Source: Woeseiaceae bacterium
Lineage (GTDB): Bacteria; Pseudomonadota; Gammaproteobacteria; Steroidobacterales; Woeseiaceae
NCBI GenBank assembly: GCA_021773135.1
Contig: JAJFKP010000007.1
Span: forward strand, 30,227 to 94,226
Direction of reading: 5' to 3'
DNA: 64,000 nucleotides
In this document: in pieces, positions 35,694 to 44,268 of the stretch
How positions within the stretch are numbered: position 1 is the stretch's first letter
Layout of the letters: each line of letters opens with the position of its first letter
Program-made: the position numbers and the translations under genes
The notes under the pieces: model-generated
What the model was told of the DNA's origin: nothing
The model's input: only the letters and a program-made list of their open reading frames with translations
Databases searched by the model: none

Positions 35694-36206
35694 ATGAAAT
35701 TTTCTGGGCCTGTCACCAAAGCGCAACTTCCCGACGGAGCTTTGCTGCAGGAATTCGTCGATCGTGGCGAGTACACGGATTGCTTCGCAATCATGGTTGG
35801 AAATAACGTCACTTTTCCGGAATATGTCGAGTCGTTCTATACGACGAGCCTGTTCAAGGCGGAGCGCCTGGTTTTGAAGTGGCTAATTTCGCGGCCGTCG
35901 ACAGACGAAGAGGCAAGACAGGTCTCACGCAATGAGACTCACGCTTTTGCAGCCTGGAAAGAGCATGGACGCAGCGATAATCAGCTGGTGATGATGGATT
36001 TTCGGCAGCAGACCTGTTCGTGGTTCATGCTGGTGCCACAAGAGAAGGGAAACCGGCTGTATTTCGGCTCCGCCGTCATGCGCAATCAGCAAACATCACG
36101 GGGCAGGAAAATGAAATGGACGTACCGATCCCTGCTGGGTTTGCATCGGCTATATTCGCGCGCCCTGCTGCACGTTGCTGCCCGAAGATTAGGAGCAACG
36201 GTTTAG
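35694..36206 (+). CDS. Hypothetical protein, DUF2867-like shape
   Basis: A 170-residue soluble protein, MKFSGPVTKAQLPDGALLQEFVDRGEYTDCF..., with LVLKWLISRPSTDEEAR, TCSWFMLVPQEKGNRLYFGSAV and a helical C-terminus (WTYRSLLGLHRLYSRALLHVAARRL). The central strand with LYFGSAV and the terminal helix suggest a START/SRPBCC-like fold of the DUF2867 kind, but I could not confirm this. The frame extends upstream into a family 1 repeat, so the Met at 35694 is taken. The stop codon is directly followed by another repeat cluster. Confidence 0.6.
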   Translation: MKFSGPVTKAQLPDGALLQEFVDRGEYTDCFAIMVGNNVTFPEYVESFYTTSLFKAERLVLKWLISRPSTDEEARQVSRNETHAFAAWKEHGRSDNQLVMMDFRQQTCSWFMLVPQEKGNRLYFGSAVMRNQQTSRGRKMKWTYRSLLGLHRLYSRALLHVAARRLGATV

Positions 36207-36371
36207 GGGTCGAACCGATTTTAAAGAGACGAATGAATCGGTTCGAACCATTTTTACTGCCTGGAGAAGCGATTAAACGGATCAGGGATCGAACCGATTT
36301 TGAGAGATGCAATTAAATCAGTTCGACCCATTTTAACCGCCTGGGGAGGCGATTAAATCGGTTCGACCCTT
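36206..36371. repeat. Family 1 repeat cluster
   Basis: Two inverted pairs with interior ctgg(a/g)gaggcgattaaa repeated three times. The right end overlaps the 3' end of the FAD monooxygenase gene. Confidence 0.88.
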
Positions 36372-36372
36372 T

Positions 36373-37626
36373 TTATCGCACGTCAATTGTCGGCGGCCTG
36401 GTATTCAGCTCTTCAATCCCGAAACCGGCCACGGACTTGTAGCGCGCGGCATGCGCTTCCAGCTCATCTTTGGGAATGACGTCTTCGATGTTGTCGAACA
36501 CCCCGCCACAACGATCCTCTACTATCTGCATAACTGCGTCAGGGCCACTGCCCCGGTTTGCAAGTATGACTTTCCTGCTTTCCGGCCGAACCTTTTCCTC
36601 GAACGCTGACAGCGCGCGCGGGCACACACCATGTGCCAGCATGCTCGCGCCAATAATGCGTGCGTCTACGATGGCCTGGCTCGCGCCGTTGGAACCAACG
36701 GGATAGGTCGGGTGTGCAGCATCGCCCATCAGCGTGACCCGCTTATCGGTCCAGCAATCAACAGGGTCGCGATCGACCATCGGATATTCCAGCACCCGGT
36801 CTGCACCTTTGATTAGCGCCGGAACATCAAGCCACTCGAACGTCCAACTTTCAAATGCCGGTAAGAACTCCTGCACATCAGCCGTGCGGTTCCAGTCTTC
36901 CTTGCGCCATCCCTGCGACGGATCGACACGCAACTCCGCGATCCAGTTGGTCAACGCCAGCCCGGTTTGCGGATCTGGCGCGCTTATCGGGTAAACAACT
37001 ACGCGCTGGCTGTCATGTCCGGCCAGCGCCATTGACGCCCCGGTACGAAACGGTTTTGCCTGCGTCGTGCCACGCCAAAGGACGGCGCCGTTCCAGATCG
37101 GCGCGCCTTCGTCCGGATACATCTGGCTTCGGATTGCGGAATGAATGCCGTCTGCTGCGATTATGAGTTCGCCGGCAACGAACAGTGGATCGGTGCCGCA
37201 TCGGAGATGCAGCACGGCTGCGTTGTCCGCGTTCTCAAAGCCAACAGCTCGATGTCCAGTTACGACAGATTCCGGACCCGCACGCTCGCGCAACGCGGCC
37301 AGCAGTGCCATTTGCAGACGCCCGCGATGAACCGAATATTGCGGCCATCGGTATCCCGCCCAGGTGCCTCGCGGTTCCACCCATATCTCTCGACCGTATT
37401 TAGAGTAGAAACCGTACTCTCGGGTGCGAACGCCAATCTCGTCCAGCATGGCGCCAAGCCCAAGATCAAGCAGTTCTCGTACCGCGTTAGGCTGGAGATT
37501 GATGCCCACGCCCAGGGGAGTCAGCTCTGCCGTTTTCTCGTAAATTCGAAAAGGCACTCCAATCTGGTGAAGTGTCAGGCCCAAGGTTAACCCGGCAATA
37601 CCCGCGCCAGGAATCAGGACAGTCAT
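36373..37626 (-). CDS. FAD-dependent monooxygenase
   Basis: A 417-residue group A flavoprotein monooxygenase. Seen: GxGxxG dinucleotide motif (VLIPGAGIAGLTLGLTLHQIG), LQPNAVRELLDLG, the DG motif (LIIAADGIHSAIRSQM) and the second FAD motif GDAAHPTYPVGSNGASQAIVDA. This is the PhzS/UbiH/salicylate hydroxylase class; residues downstream (DRVLEYPMVDRDPVDCW) resemble flavin-dependent oxidoreductases of the PhzS branch. Substrate unknown. The frame runs to 37854, but the N-terminal extension is repeat-derived; Met at 37626 is the family start. Confidence 0.86.
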   Translation of the reverse strand: MTVLIPGAGIAGLTLGLTLHQIGVPFRIYEKTAELTPLGVGINLQPNAVRELLDLGLGAMLDEIGVRTREYGFYSKYGREIWVEPRGTWAGYRWPQYSVHRGRLQMALLAALRERAGPESVVTGHRAVGFENADNAAVLHLRCGTDPLFVAGELIIAADGIHSAIRSQMYPDEGAPIWNGAVLWRGTTQAKPFRTGASMALAGHDSQRVVVYPISAPDPQTGLALTNWIAELRVDPSQGWRKEDWNRTADVQEFLPAFESWTFEWLDVPALIKGADRVLEYPMVDRDPVDCWTDKRVTLMGDAAHPTYPVGSNGASQAIVDARIIGASMLAHGVCPRALSAFEEKVRPESRKVILANRGSGPDAVMQIVEDRCGGVFDNIEDVIPKDELEAHAARYKSVAGFGIEELNTRPPTIDVR

Positions 37627-37728
37627 GTGTCGACCAACGATAAGAGAATCGGGTTGTCGTTCGCCATTTTGAGAAGTTACAGGCAAACTTTGGTGTTCGC
37701 AATCCAGGAATAACGAGTCTGGGAATAG

Positions 37729-37970
37729 GGGTCGAACCGAATTAATAGACACACCGATGCAATTACACAAGAAGATCAGGTTTACCCATTTGCTTCGTTC
37801 CGCTTTCCTCCAGTTACGACCGCACTGTCCGGTTGGTAAACGTGACGGGATCAAGGCAGGTCAATTTAAAGTCAGTTCGCCCTCTTTACTGCCGATATGA
37901 CGATGTGTTCTGCTGCTGCTCCAAATAACATTTCCACTTCGCAACGAAGCAAATATCGGTTCGACCCCTT
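37729..37970. repeat. Family 1 arms 240 bp apart
   Basis: A left half-site at 37729 and a right arm at 37951-37970 enclose about 200 bases with no coding potential. The interior (acaccgatgcaattacacaagaagat...) has a match to interior bases at 41938-41955, so part may be old repeat. Confidence 0.7.
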
Positions 37971-37975
37971 TTTTC

Positions 37976-38272
37976 TTAGCCCCCCGCGACGGCTCCAACA
38001 ATCATGAAGGGTTGATCGCCCTTCGCAACTGAGTCTGGCAGTTCGGCATCCGGCGAGTCGTGCGTCACATCCTCGCCGGCCGCGAAAAACCGCACGCGGG
38101 GGCGACGTTTCAATGTGACATGTTCGCGTACTGTGCCGCGGAGCATCGGGAAGCGTGCTTCCAGCGCATCGAGGATGCGTCGCTGCGTCACCGGTACGTC
38201 TACGTCGAGCGCCACTTCACGATCGCAACGCGCCAGCGTCTGCAAATGGTGCGGCAAGGTCACGTTTACCAT
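37976..38272 (-). CDS. MoaD/ThiS-like sulfur carrier (ubiquitin-like)
   Basis: A 98-residue beta-grasp protein ending in VGAVAGG, the C-terminal Gly-Gly that ubiquitin-like sulfur carriers use for adenylation by ThiF/MoeB enzymes. Motifs: VNVTLPHHLQTLARCDREVALDVD, ILDALEARFPMLRGTV and the FFAAGEDVT turn. Third gene of a three-gene operon: ThiF-like activating enzyme, Asp-box propeller, then this carrier seven bases later. The MoaD partner subunit MoaE is not present, so molybdopterin synthesis is not implied. Confidence 0.82.
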   Translation of the reverse strand: MVNVTLPHHLQTLARCDREVALDVDVPVTQRRILDALEARFPMLRGTVREHVTLKRRPRVRFFAAGEDVTHDSPDAELPDSVAKGDQPFMIVGAVAGG

Positions 38273-38279
38273 GGCTTAT

Positions 38280-39467
38280 TCAATCGAGCGTTTGCGCTTC
38301 GACTGACAGCACCGCTGGCAAATCCCGTACGATCGCCTGCCAGCTGTCGCCACTGTCATTGGATGCGTAGACCTGCCCACCGGTCGTGCCGAAATATACG
38401 CCGCACGGGTCGGCGGTGTCGACGGCCATTGCATCGCGCAGCACGTTCACATAGCAGTGTTCCTGCGGCAGGCCTTTTGTCAGCGCCTCCCAGTCCTCAC
38501 CGCCGGAGCGACTGCGATACACGCGCAGCTTCCCATCCGGCGGGTAGTGCAGCGAGTCACTTAAGATCGGCACGACATAAATTGTTTCGGGTTCGTGGGA
38601 GTGGACTGCGATCGGAAAGCCGAAGTCACTCGGCAGGTTGCCGCTGATCTCGCGCCATGAGTCGCCGCCGTCATCGCTGCGCAATACGTCCCAGTGTTTT
38701 TGCATGAACAGTATATTCGGGTTCGACGGATGGATTGCGATGCGGTGCACGCAGTGCCCGACTTCGGCGGTCGGGTCCGGAATGTACAATGAATGCAGAC
38801 CCTTGTTAATTGGCGTCCAGGTTTCACCGGCATCATCGGAGCGAAATGCACCCGCCGCTGAAATCGCGCAAAAAATTCGATCCTTGTTAGACGGATCCAG
38901 TACAACGGTGTGCAGGCACATGCCACCGGCACCGGGCGCCCAGTTTGCACCTGTTTCGTGTCCGCGCAGGCCCGCAAGCTCATGCCAGCTTGCGCCGCCG
39001 TCAGTGGTCTTGAACAACGCGGCATCTTCGACACCGGCATAGCAGGTATCCGGATCGTCGAGCGATGGTTCCAGGTGCCACACACGTGCAAATTCCCAGG
39101 GATGCTGTGTGCCGTCGTACCACTGGTGGGTCGTCAGCGGTTTACCTGTTGTGTCGGACGTGTCGTAGACGAACATGTTGCTTTCACCCTGTGGCATTCC
39201 GTCGGCATTCTCTTTTTCGGCATTGTCAGCGGAGCCGGGCTGCGACCAGTTTTTGCCGCCGTCATCCGATCGTTGAATGATCTGGCCAAACCAGCTTGAT
39301 GTCTGTGACGCGAAAATGCGGTCGGGATCCGCCGGTGAACCTTTCACATGGTAGATCTCCCAACCGCCAAAATGCGGACCGTCGATCGACCATTTGTTGC
39401 GCTTTTCGTCCGAGGTCAGAATAAAGGCCCCTTTGCGGGTGCCGACAAGAATACGAATGGCGGCCAC
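38280..39467 (-). CDS. Asp-box (BNR/sialidase-like) beta-propeller protein
   Basis: A 395-residue propeller without signal peptide, so cytoplasmic. Six Asp-box motifs of form (S/T)xDxGxxW mark the blades: [48 protein letters not shown]. It begins [23 protein letters not shown]. It is often annotated as an exo-alpha-sialidase, but the Arg triad and catalytic residues of sialidases are not evident, so no enzyme claim is made. It lies between the ThiF-like and MoaD-like genes; this trio recurs, as far as I recall, in Acidobacteria and Proteobacteria. Confidence 0.8.
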   Translation of the reverse strand: MAAIRILVGTRKGAFILTSDEKRNKWSIDGPHFGGWEIYHVKGSPADPDRIFASQTSSWFGQIIQRSDDGGKNWSQPGSADNAEKENADGMPQGESNMFVYDTSDTTGKPLTTHQWYDGTQHPWEFARVWHLEPSLDDPDTCYAGVEDAALFKTTDGGASWHELAGLRGHETGANWAPGAGGMCLHTVVLDPSNKDRIFCAISAAGAFRSDDAGETWTPINKGLHSLYIPDPTAEVGHCVHRIAIHPSNPNILFMQKHWDVLRSDDGGDSWREISGNLPSDFGFPIAVHSHEPETIYVVPILSDSLHYPPDGKLRVYRSRSGGEDWEALTKGLPQEHCYVNVLRDAMAVDTADPCGVYFGTTGGQVYASNDSGDSWQAIVRDLPAVLSVEAQTLD

Positions 39468-39527
39468 AATGATTCTCCTTGTTCTTTTTACGAATAAACC
39501 TATTTAAGCAGACGAGACCGGGTGGCG

Positions 39528-40622
39528 CTACGTCCCGACAAATTTCGCGTAAATGCTGCGCGCGATACCGGGATCATCAGTGCCCTTGACGATGGCGCGG
39601 CCATCGCGGAAAAGCGTGATCTCGTAGGCTTTATGACTTTCGGCTATTTCCGTTCGCAACATAAATTCGTTGACCTTGACCTCGCCATGCCGGCGAAGTC
39701 GTGTTGCCAGCGCGTCGAGGTCGACATCACCGGACTGCTGCTTGTGACGTAACTGGACGGCATTCCGACCACACAGGGTCGCGGCGCTCGAGCCAGCAGC
39801 ACCATCTAAAAACTCGAACTTGCGATGTTTGCAGCAGGGACAATCGCCTTTCTCGTAAGCGTTCGACACTTTCAGCTGCATGAATTCGTTCGCCCACAAA
39901 TCGATATTAAGCAAGCAGCGGTTTACGTGTTGGTAGTTGCCGGTCAGAATTTTTAATGCTTCAGCTGACTGGAAATTTGCGACGATAGCAACGGCGGGCG
40001 CGATTACGCCGACCGTGTCGCACGTGGCGCTGCTGCCCGGTGGCGGAGCTTCCTCGAACAGGCAGCGAAAGCACGGCGTCGCGAGATTACCGGCATCGGT
40101 CGATGCCCAGGGTCGGTCGCCGGAGCAATGCGGCATGACCGCGAACGCCATGCCGGTCGTACCCACCGCTGCGCCGTAAACATACGGTCGGCCGCTTTCG
40201 ACCGCGAGATCATTTGCAAGATATCGGGTCTCGAAATTGTCGAGCCCATCCACCAGGATGTCGGCGCCCTGCGCATAGCGCTCGATGTTGGTGTGATTGA
40301 TATCGTCAACGATCGCTGTGACGCGAACATCGGAATTAATATTCGCAATTCTGCGTTTTGCAGCTTCGGCTTTTGGAATCGCGTCCAGAACATCGCGCTC
40401 GTCAAACAGAACCTGGCGTTGCAGGTTCGTCATCTCGATAAAGTCCCGGTCGATGAGAATGAGGTGGCCGACCCCGGCCCGCGCCAGGATATCGGCGACG
40501 ACGCAGCCCAAAGCGCCGCAGCCCAGAATGACGGCCGACGATTCGAGCAGGCGCCGCTGGCCCTCTTCACCGAAGCCGGGCAACAGCATCTGGCGGTGAT
40601 AGCGGGAGAGGTCGTGGCTCAT
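39528..40622 (-). CDS. ThiF/MoeB family adenylyltransferase
   Basis: A 364-residue E1-like enzyme. The ATP-binding GCGALG (34-39) and R/N/Q segment DRDFIEMTNLQRQVLF are intact, with the KAEAAKRR, DGLDNFETRYLAND and CxxC zinc sites (PCFRC, CPCC). The catalytic Cys region is SATCDTVGVIAPAVA. A C-terminal 90-residue extension (VQLRHKQQSGDVDLDALATRL ... ITLFRDGRAIVKGTDDPGIARSIYAKFVGT) is typical of ThiF/MoeB forms that finish with a rhodanese-like or small module; here it is not a rhodanese. It should activate the MoaD-like carrier encoded two genes on. Confidence 0.85.
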   Translation of the reverse strand: MSHDLSRYHRQMLLPGFGEEGQRRLLESSAVILGCGALGCVVADILARAGVGHLILIDRDFIEMTNLQRQVLFDERDVLDAIPKAEAAKRRIANINSDVRVTAIVDDINHTNIERYAQGADILVDGLDNFETRYLANDLAVESGRPYVYGAAVGTTGMAFAVMPHCSGDRPWASTDAGNLATPCFRCLFEEAPPPGSSATCDTVGVIAPAVAIVANFQSAEALKILTGNYQHVNRCLLNIDLWANEFMQLKVSNAYEKGDCPCCKHRKFEFLDGAAGSSAATLCGRNAVQLRHKQQSGDVDLDALATRLRRHGEVKVNEFMLRTEIAESHKAYEITLFRDGRAIVKGTDDPGIARSIYAKFVGT

Positions 40623-40664
40623 TCTAATGACACTATCACGATCAGCGTGATCGGCAATGACACA

Positions 40665-40712
40665 GGGGTCGAACCGATCTAATCGCCACTTCGGAAAATC
40701 GGTTCGACCCCT
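40665..40712. repeat. Family 1 repeat, inverted pair
   Basis: Complete short element. Confidence 0.9.
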
Positions 40713-40734
40713 TAGTATTAGCGCGACCCAATAA

Positions 40735-40843
40735 GGGGTCGAACCGAATTAACAGCAACGCATGACCGGGGCTCGGAGGGCCAGACGTCGACCCAGACCA
40801 ATCGACACGCCGATAGGTTTACAAAAGAATTCGGTTCGACCCC
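40735..40843. repeat. Family 1 repeat, inverted pair with long interior
   Basis: Left arm at 40735, right arm at 40828-40843, separated by about 75 bases of unrelated sequence. Confidence 0.85.
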
Positions 40844-40868
40844 TATACTTCGAAACTGCCCATTCCGC

Positions 40869-41750
40869 CTACAGGGCTTCAAGTGCTGCGATGCGCTCAG
40901 GAATCGGCGGGTGACTCATGAACAGCCGCTTCAATCCTGAGCCATGTCGGCCCGAGATACCGAATGCTTCGAGCGACTCGGGTAGTTGCGCGGGAGCACC
41001 CCGATCGAGGCGCGCGAGCGCGTCGATCATCGGGCGCTTGCCATTCAGTTTTGCGGAGCCCGCGTCAGCACGGAATTCCCGCTGGCGCGACACCCACATC
41101 ACGATGATGCTCGCAAGGACGCCCAGCACAAGCTGCGCGGCAATCACGGAGACGAAGTAGCCGATACCGTAGCCTCGCTCGTTCTTGAGTACGACCCGAT
41201 CAACGATGTGGCCCACAATACGAGACAGGAAAATAACGAAGGTATTGACGACGCCCTGTACGAGCGCAAGCGTGATCATATCGCCATTGGCGACATGCGC
41301 AATTTCGTGTGCAAGCACTCCTTCGACTTCGTCTTTTTGCATACCTTGCAAAAGGCCGGTGCTAACCGCGACGAACGCACTATTGCGCCTGGCGCCGGTC
41401 GCGAAGGCGTTCATGTCGGGGGAGTTGTAGACGGCCACCTCCGGCGTCTCGATGCCGGCGTCGCGTGCGAGTCGTTGGACAGTGGCAAGCAGCCAGGTTT
41501 CCGTACTGTTAGTGGGGTTGCTAATGACGTGCGCGCCGGTCGAACGTTTTGCCATCCATTTAGACATCGCAAGCGAGATGAACGAGCCCCCGAAGCCAAT
41601 GACGACCGACAGAATCAGCAACGCCTCGTAATTGATGCCGGCACCCGACTCGTCGAGGACCTGGTCGACGCCGAAAAGGCGCAATACGATGCTCAACACG
41701 AGCACCACGGCAAGGTTTGTGGCAACAAAAAGGGCGACGCGCTTGAACAT
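40869..41750 (-). CDS. htpX: Membrane zinc metalloprotease HtpX
   Basis: A 293-residue M48B protease. The zinc site is HEIAH (148-152) with the downstream metal-binding Glu in the [10 protein letters not shown] segment; membrane helices are at ~5-27, ~36-56, ~160-180 and ~195-215. HtpX degrades misfolded inner-membrane proteins together with FtsH. All family features, including [28 protein letters not shown] and [16 protein letters not shown], are present. Single gene, convergent with nothing, bordered by repeats. Confidence 0.92.
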   Translation of the reverse strand: MFKRVALFVATNLAVVLVLSIVLRLFGVDQVLDESGAGINYEALLILSVVIGFGGSFISLAMSKWMAKRSTGAHVISNPTNSTETWLLATVQRLARDAGIETPEVAVYNSPDMNAFATGARRNSAFVAVSTGLLQGMQKDEVEGVLAHEIAHVANGDMITLALVQGVVNTFVIFLSRIVGHIVDRVVLKNERGYGIGYFVSVIAAQLVLGVLASIIVMWVSRQREFRADAGSAKLNGKRPMIDALARLDRGAPAQLPESLEAFGISGRHGSGLKRLFMSHPPIPERIAALEAL

Positions 41751-41846
41751 TCACCTGGCTCCGTCAGACGTTTGAACGACCGATATAACGCCTCGGGACC
41801 TGAATATCAAGGTGCACCACCGCGAAAATTTTGCGTCCGAGAAAAA

Positions 41847-41984
41847 GGGGTCGAACCGAATTAATTGATGCTCCATGGAATTTCGCTATCAGGCATAAAA
41901 AGAACAAGGGGTCGAACCGAATGAGTCGATTTTTCATGGAATTACACAACAAGGCATCGCACCGAAAATCGGTTCGACCCCTTT
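41847..41984. repeat. Family 1 repeat cluster, partly tandem
   Basis: Two forward units with related interiors (ccatggaatttcgctatc, tcatggaattacacaac) and a right arm at 41966-41984. Confidence 0.9.
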
Positions 41985-42111
41985 TGTTTATGTTTCTTAG
42001 GGCTGGAAAGCTACCTGGATGTATCATCATGTTGTGCCGCCGCTGCCGTTAGCCAGGCGACAGTTGGCGTCCGCAAACCAGGTGGTTGCAGCCGTAGGTA
42101 CCAGATCAACC

Positions 42112-43320
42112 ATGGAATCTGTAAATACGCTTTACGCGAACTTTCTGCTGTTAGGAGCGGCCCACGGTCTGTTCCTGGCGGTGGCGCTGGTAAATGTTAA
42201 AAGCGGCAACGCGCTCGCCCATCGCCTGCTGGCCTTGCTGACCCTGGCATTCGCTGCCGATCTCGGCGTCGATTATCTAGTGCGAACTCGCTATGTGCTG
42301 CTGTTTCCGAAACTGATACTCGTCGAGGCGGTGACCAATTTTCTTTATGGCCCACTCACCTATCTCTATGTGCGAGTGCTGACGTCGGCGAAGGAGTTTC
42401 GGTTCTCGGGAAAAACCTGGGCTCACTTTCTGCCATTTGCAGTGAGCATTCTCCTCGTGATTCCGTTTTTCCTGCAGAGTGACAGCCAGGTTATCGCACA
42501 GGTCTACGATGATGCCGGCGTGGATAACCTGGGCTTGTGGGTTCTCGGCTTACTCCTCGTAGAGATCGCGCCGATACCAGTGATCGGTGTTTATATCTGG
42601 CTCAGCGTGAAGCTCACATATCGCCACAGCCGGATCATTCGTGAGCAGTTTTCGTTCATTGAACGAATCAGTCTGAAATGGCTGCGAAATCTGCTGATCG
42701 CGCTGGGCACATTGTATGCGCTCTACGTGTTCGCCATATTCTTCGCCGATTCCCTAGGGGTCGGTGAGCCAGCGGCAAGTGCGCTCAGCCTTATGATGGT
42801 GATTGTCATCTACACCATGGGGTATATGGGTATACGCCAGCCGGCTATCTTTGGTCATGGTGAGTCGCGAACGACCATAGACATCGAGCCAAGTGATAAC
42901 CAAGCCTCGAGTCCGGCACAGCCCGCGCCAAAGAAGTATCAGAAATCCGCGCTCGATGCCGACATGAGTAGTGCGCTGCTGCACGAGCTCCAACGCCATA
43001 TGGCGAATGAGAAACCCTATCTCGACAGCACTTTGACGCTTACCCAGCTGGCCGCACAACTGCGAATTTCCCCCAACTACTTGTCTCAGGTCATCAATGA
43101 ACAGACCGGCAGCAATTTTTTTGACTATATTAACCAACATCGCGTGGCCGCCGCGAAAGAGCGACTCCGCGAATCGACTCAATCCAGTATCCTGAGCATC
43201 GCCATGGACGCAGGATTCAATTCCAAGTCCGCCTTCTACACCGCCTTCAAACAGCATACGGATATGACGCCGAGTCAGTTCCGGAAGTCAGCTGTGACAA
43301 CGTCGATGCCACGGGCTTGA
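42112..43320 (+). CDS. AraC-family regulator with membrane sensor domain
   Basis: A 402-residue protein. Residues 1-~240 form about seven membrane helices (NFLLLGAAHGLFLAVALVNV, LLALLTLAFAADLGVDYLV, ... SLMMVIVIYTMGYMGI), and the C-terminus is an AraC/XylS DNA-binding domain (LTLTQLAAQLRISPNYLSQVINEQTGSNFFDYINQHRVAAAKERL, then IAMDAGFNSKSAFYTAFKQHTDMTPSQFRK). This is the layout of AraC regulators tethered to the inner membrane. ATG at 42112 opens the membrane part. Targets may include the downstream MipA gene and hydrolases (inference from proximity only). Confidence 0.85.
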   Translation: MESVNTLYANFLLLGAAHGLFLAVALVNVKSGNALAHRLLALLTLAFAADLGVDYLVRTRYVLLFPKLILVEAVTNFLYGPLTYLYVRVLTSAKEFRFSGKTWAHFLPFAVSILLVIPFFLQSDSQVIAQVYDDAGVDNLGLWVLGLLLVEIAPIPVIGVYIWLSVKLTYRHSRIIREQFSFIERISLKWLRNLLIALGTLYALYVFAIFFADSLGVGEPAASALSLMMVIVIYTMGYMGIRQPAIFGHGESRTTIDIEPSDNQASSPAQPAPKKYQKSALDADMSSALLHELQRHMANEKPYLDSTLTLTQLAAQLRISPNYLSQVINEQTGSNFFDYINQHRVAAAKERLRESTQSSILSIAMDAGFNSKSAFYTAFKQHTDMTPSQFRKSAVTTSMPRA

Positions 43321-43511
43321 TAAGCCGCACAAAGTCCACTTGCAGTTCGAGATCCACGCTGTTGCCATTTCCTCGCCCACGCTACTCGCCGTAAGCGGCC
43401 AACAACGCCCGTTAAATGTGTCCTGACTTACCCGACAGGACGACCGCGCACGCGCACGGCCTGACTATTCCTCCGCTTCAACTATTTCAATCAATCTGGA
43501 GGACGACTTTC

Positions 43512-44252
43512 ATGAAAACAATTCACCGGCCGCTTTTAACGGTCATTGCAGCCACAATCCTGGTGCCAGCGCTCGCGCAGGCAGGCGAATGGGGAATCGG
43601 CGTTGGCGTCGTACGTCATGGCCCGGCCCAACAGGGAGCTGACGCTCAGGTAACGGGCGGACCATTTCCGTTTTACCAGGGCGAACGTTTCAGCGTCAGT
43701 TTTGGATCCATTTCGTATGACTTCGCTGAAGTGGGCGGAATGCGGCTGGCGCTCGAAGGGCAGCCGCGGTTTGAAGGCTATGATCCGACGAACACCGATA
43801 CGTTGGTCGGCATGCACAAACGTAATCCCACGCTCGATATTGGTCTCAGTCTGTCGTCTGACGGTTTGTGGGGCCTCGCGAAATTCCGGGCTGTAGGCGA
43901 TGTTACCGGTACCCACGACGGCTATGAATTCAGCGCGAACTATCAATACCCGTTTCAAGCGGGTCGTTGGACGCTGGTGCCGTCGACCAGCCTGAACTGG
44001 CGCAGCAGCAATCTGGTCGACTACTACTACGGCGTTCGCGCGGACGAGTCTCGTGCCGGGCGGCCCGCCTACGTCGGCCGATCCGGGCTGAGTGCAACGG
44101 TGGGATTAAGCATCGATTACCGGCTTGGTGAACACTGGAATGTAGCTGCCGGTGCAGATCTTACCTACCTGGGCGACGGCATCACAGACAGTCCCATCAT
44201 CGAAAAAAATCACGAGACGAGCTTGTTCACCGCGCTCGTCTATCGGTTCTGA
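43512..44252 (+). CDS. MipA/OmpV family outer-membrane protein
   Basis: A 246-residue barrel with signal peptide (PLLTVIAATILVPALAQA) and the MipA pattern: WGIGVGVVRHGPAQQGADAQ, FPFYQGERFSVSFGSISYDF, DIGLSLSSDG, SSNLVDYYYGV, FTALVYRF with terminal Phe. MipA scaffolds murein-degrading and synthesising enzymes in E. coli; OmpV has porin-like function. GGAGG before the Met at 43512 decides against the longer frame from 43416. The stop is 16 bases before the next lipoprotein, so it likely forms an operon with the serine hydrolase. Confidence 0.87.
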   Translation: MKTIHRPLLTVIAATILVPALAQAGEWGIGVGVVRHGPAQQGADAQVTGGPFPFYQGERFSVSFGSISYDFAEVGGMRLALEGQPRFEGYDPTNTDTLVGMHKRNPTLDIGLSLSSDGLWGLAKFRAVGDVTGTHDGYEFSANYQYPFQAGRWTLVPSTSLNWRSSNLVDYYYGVRADESRAGRPAYVGRSGLSATVGLSIDYRLGEHWNVAAGADLTYLGDGITDSPIIEKNHETSLFTALVYRF

Positions 44253-44268
44253 CCGGGGTTACACGATC

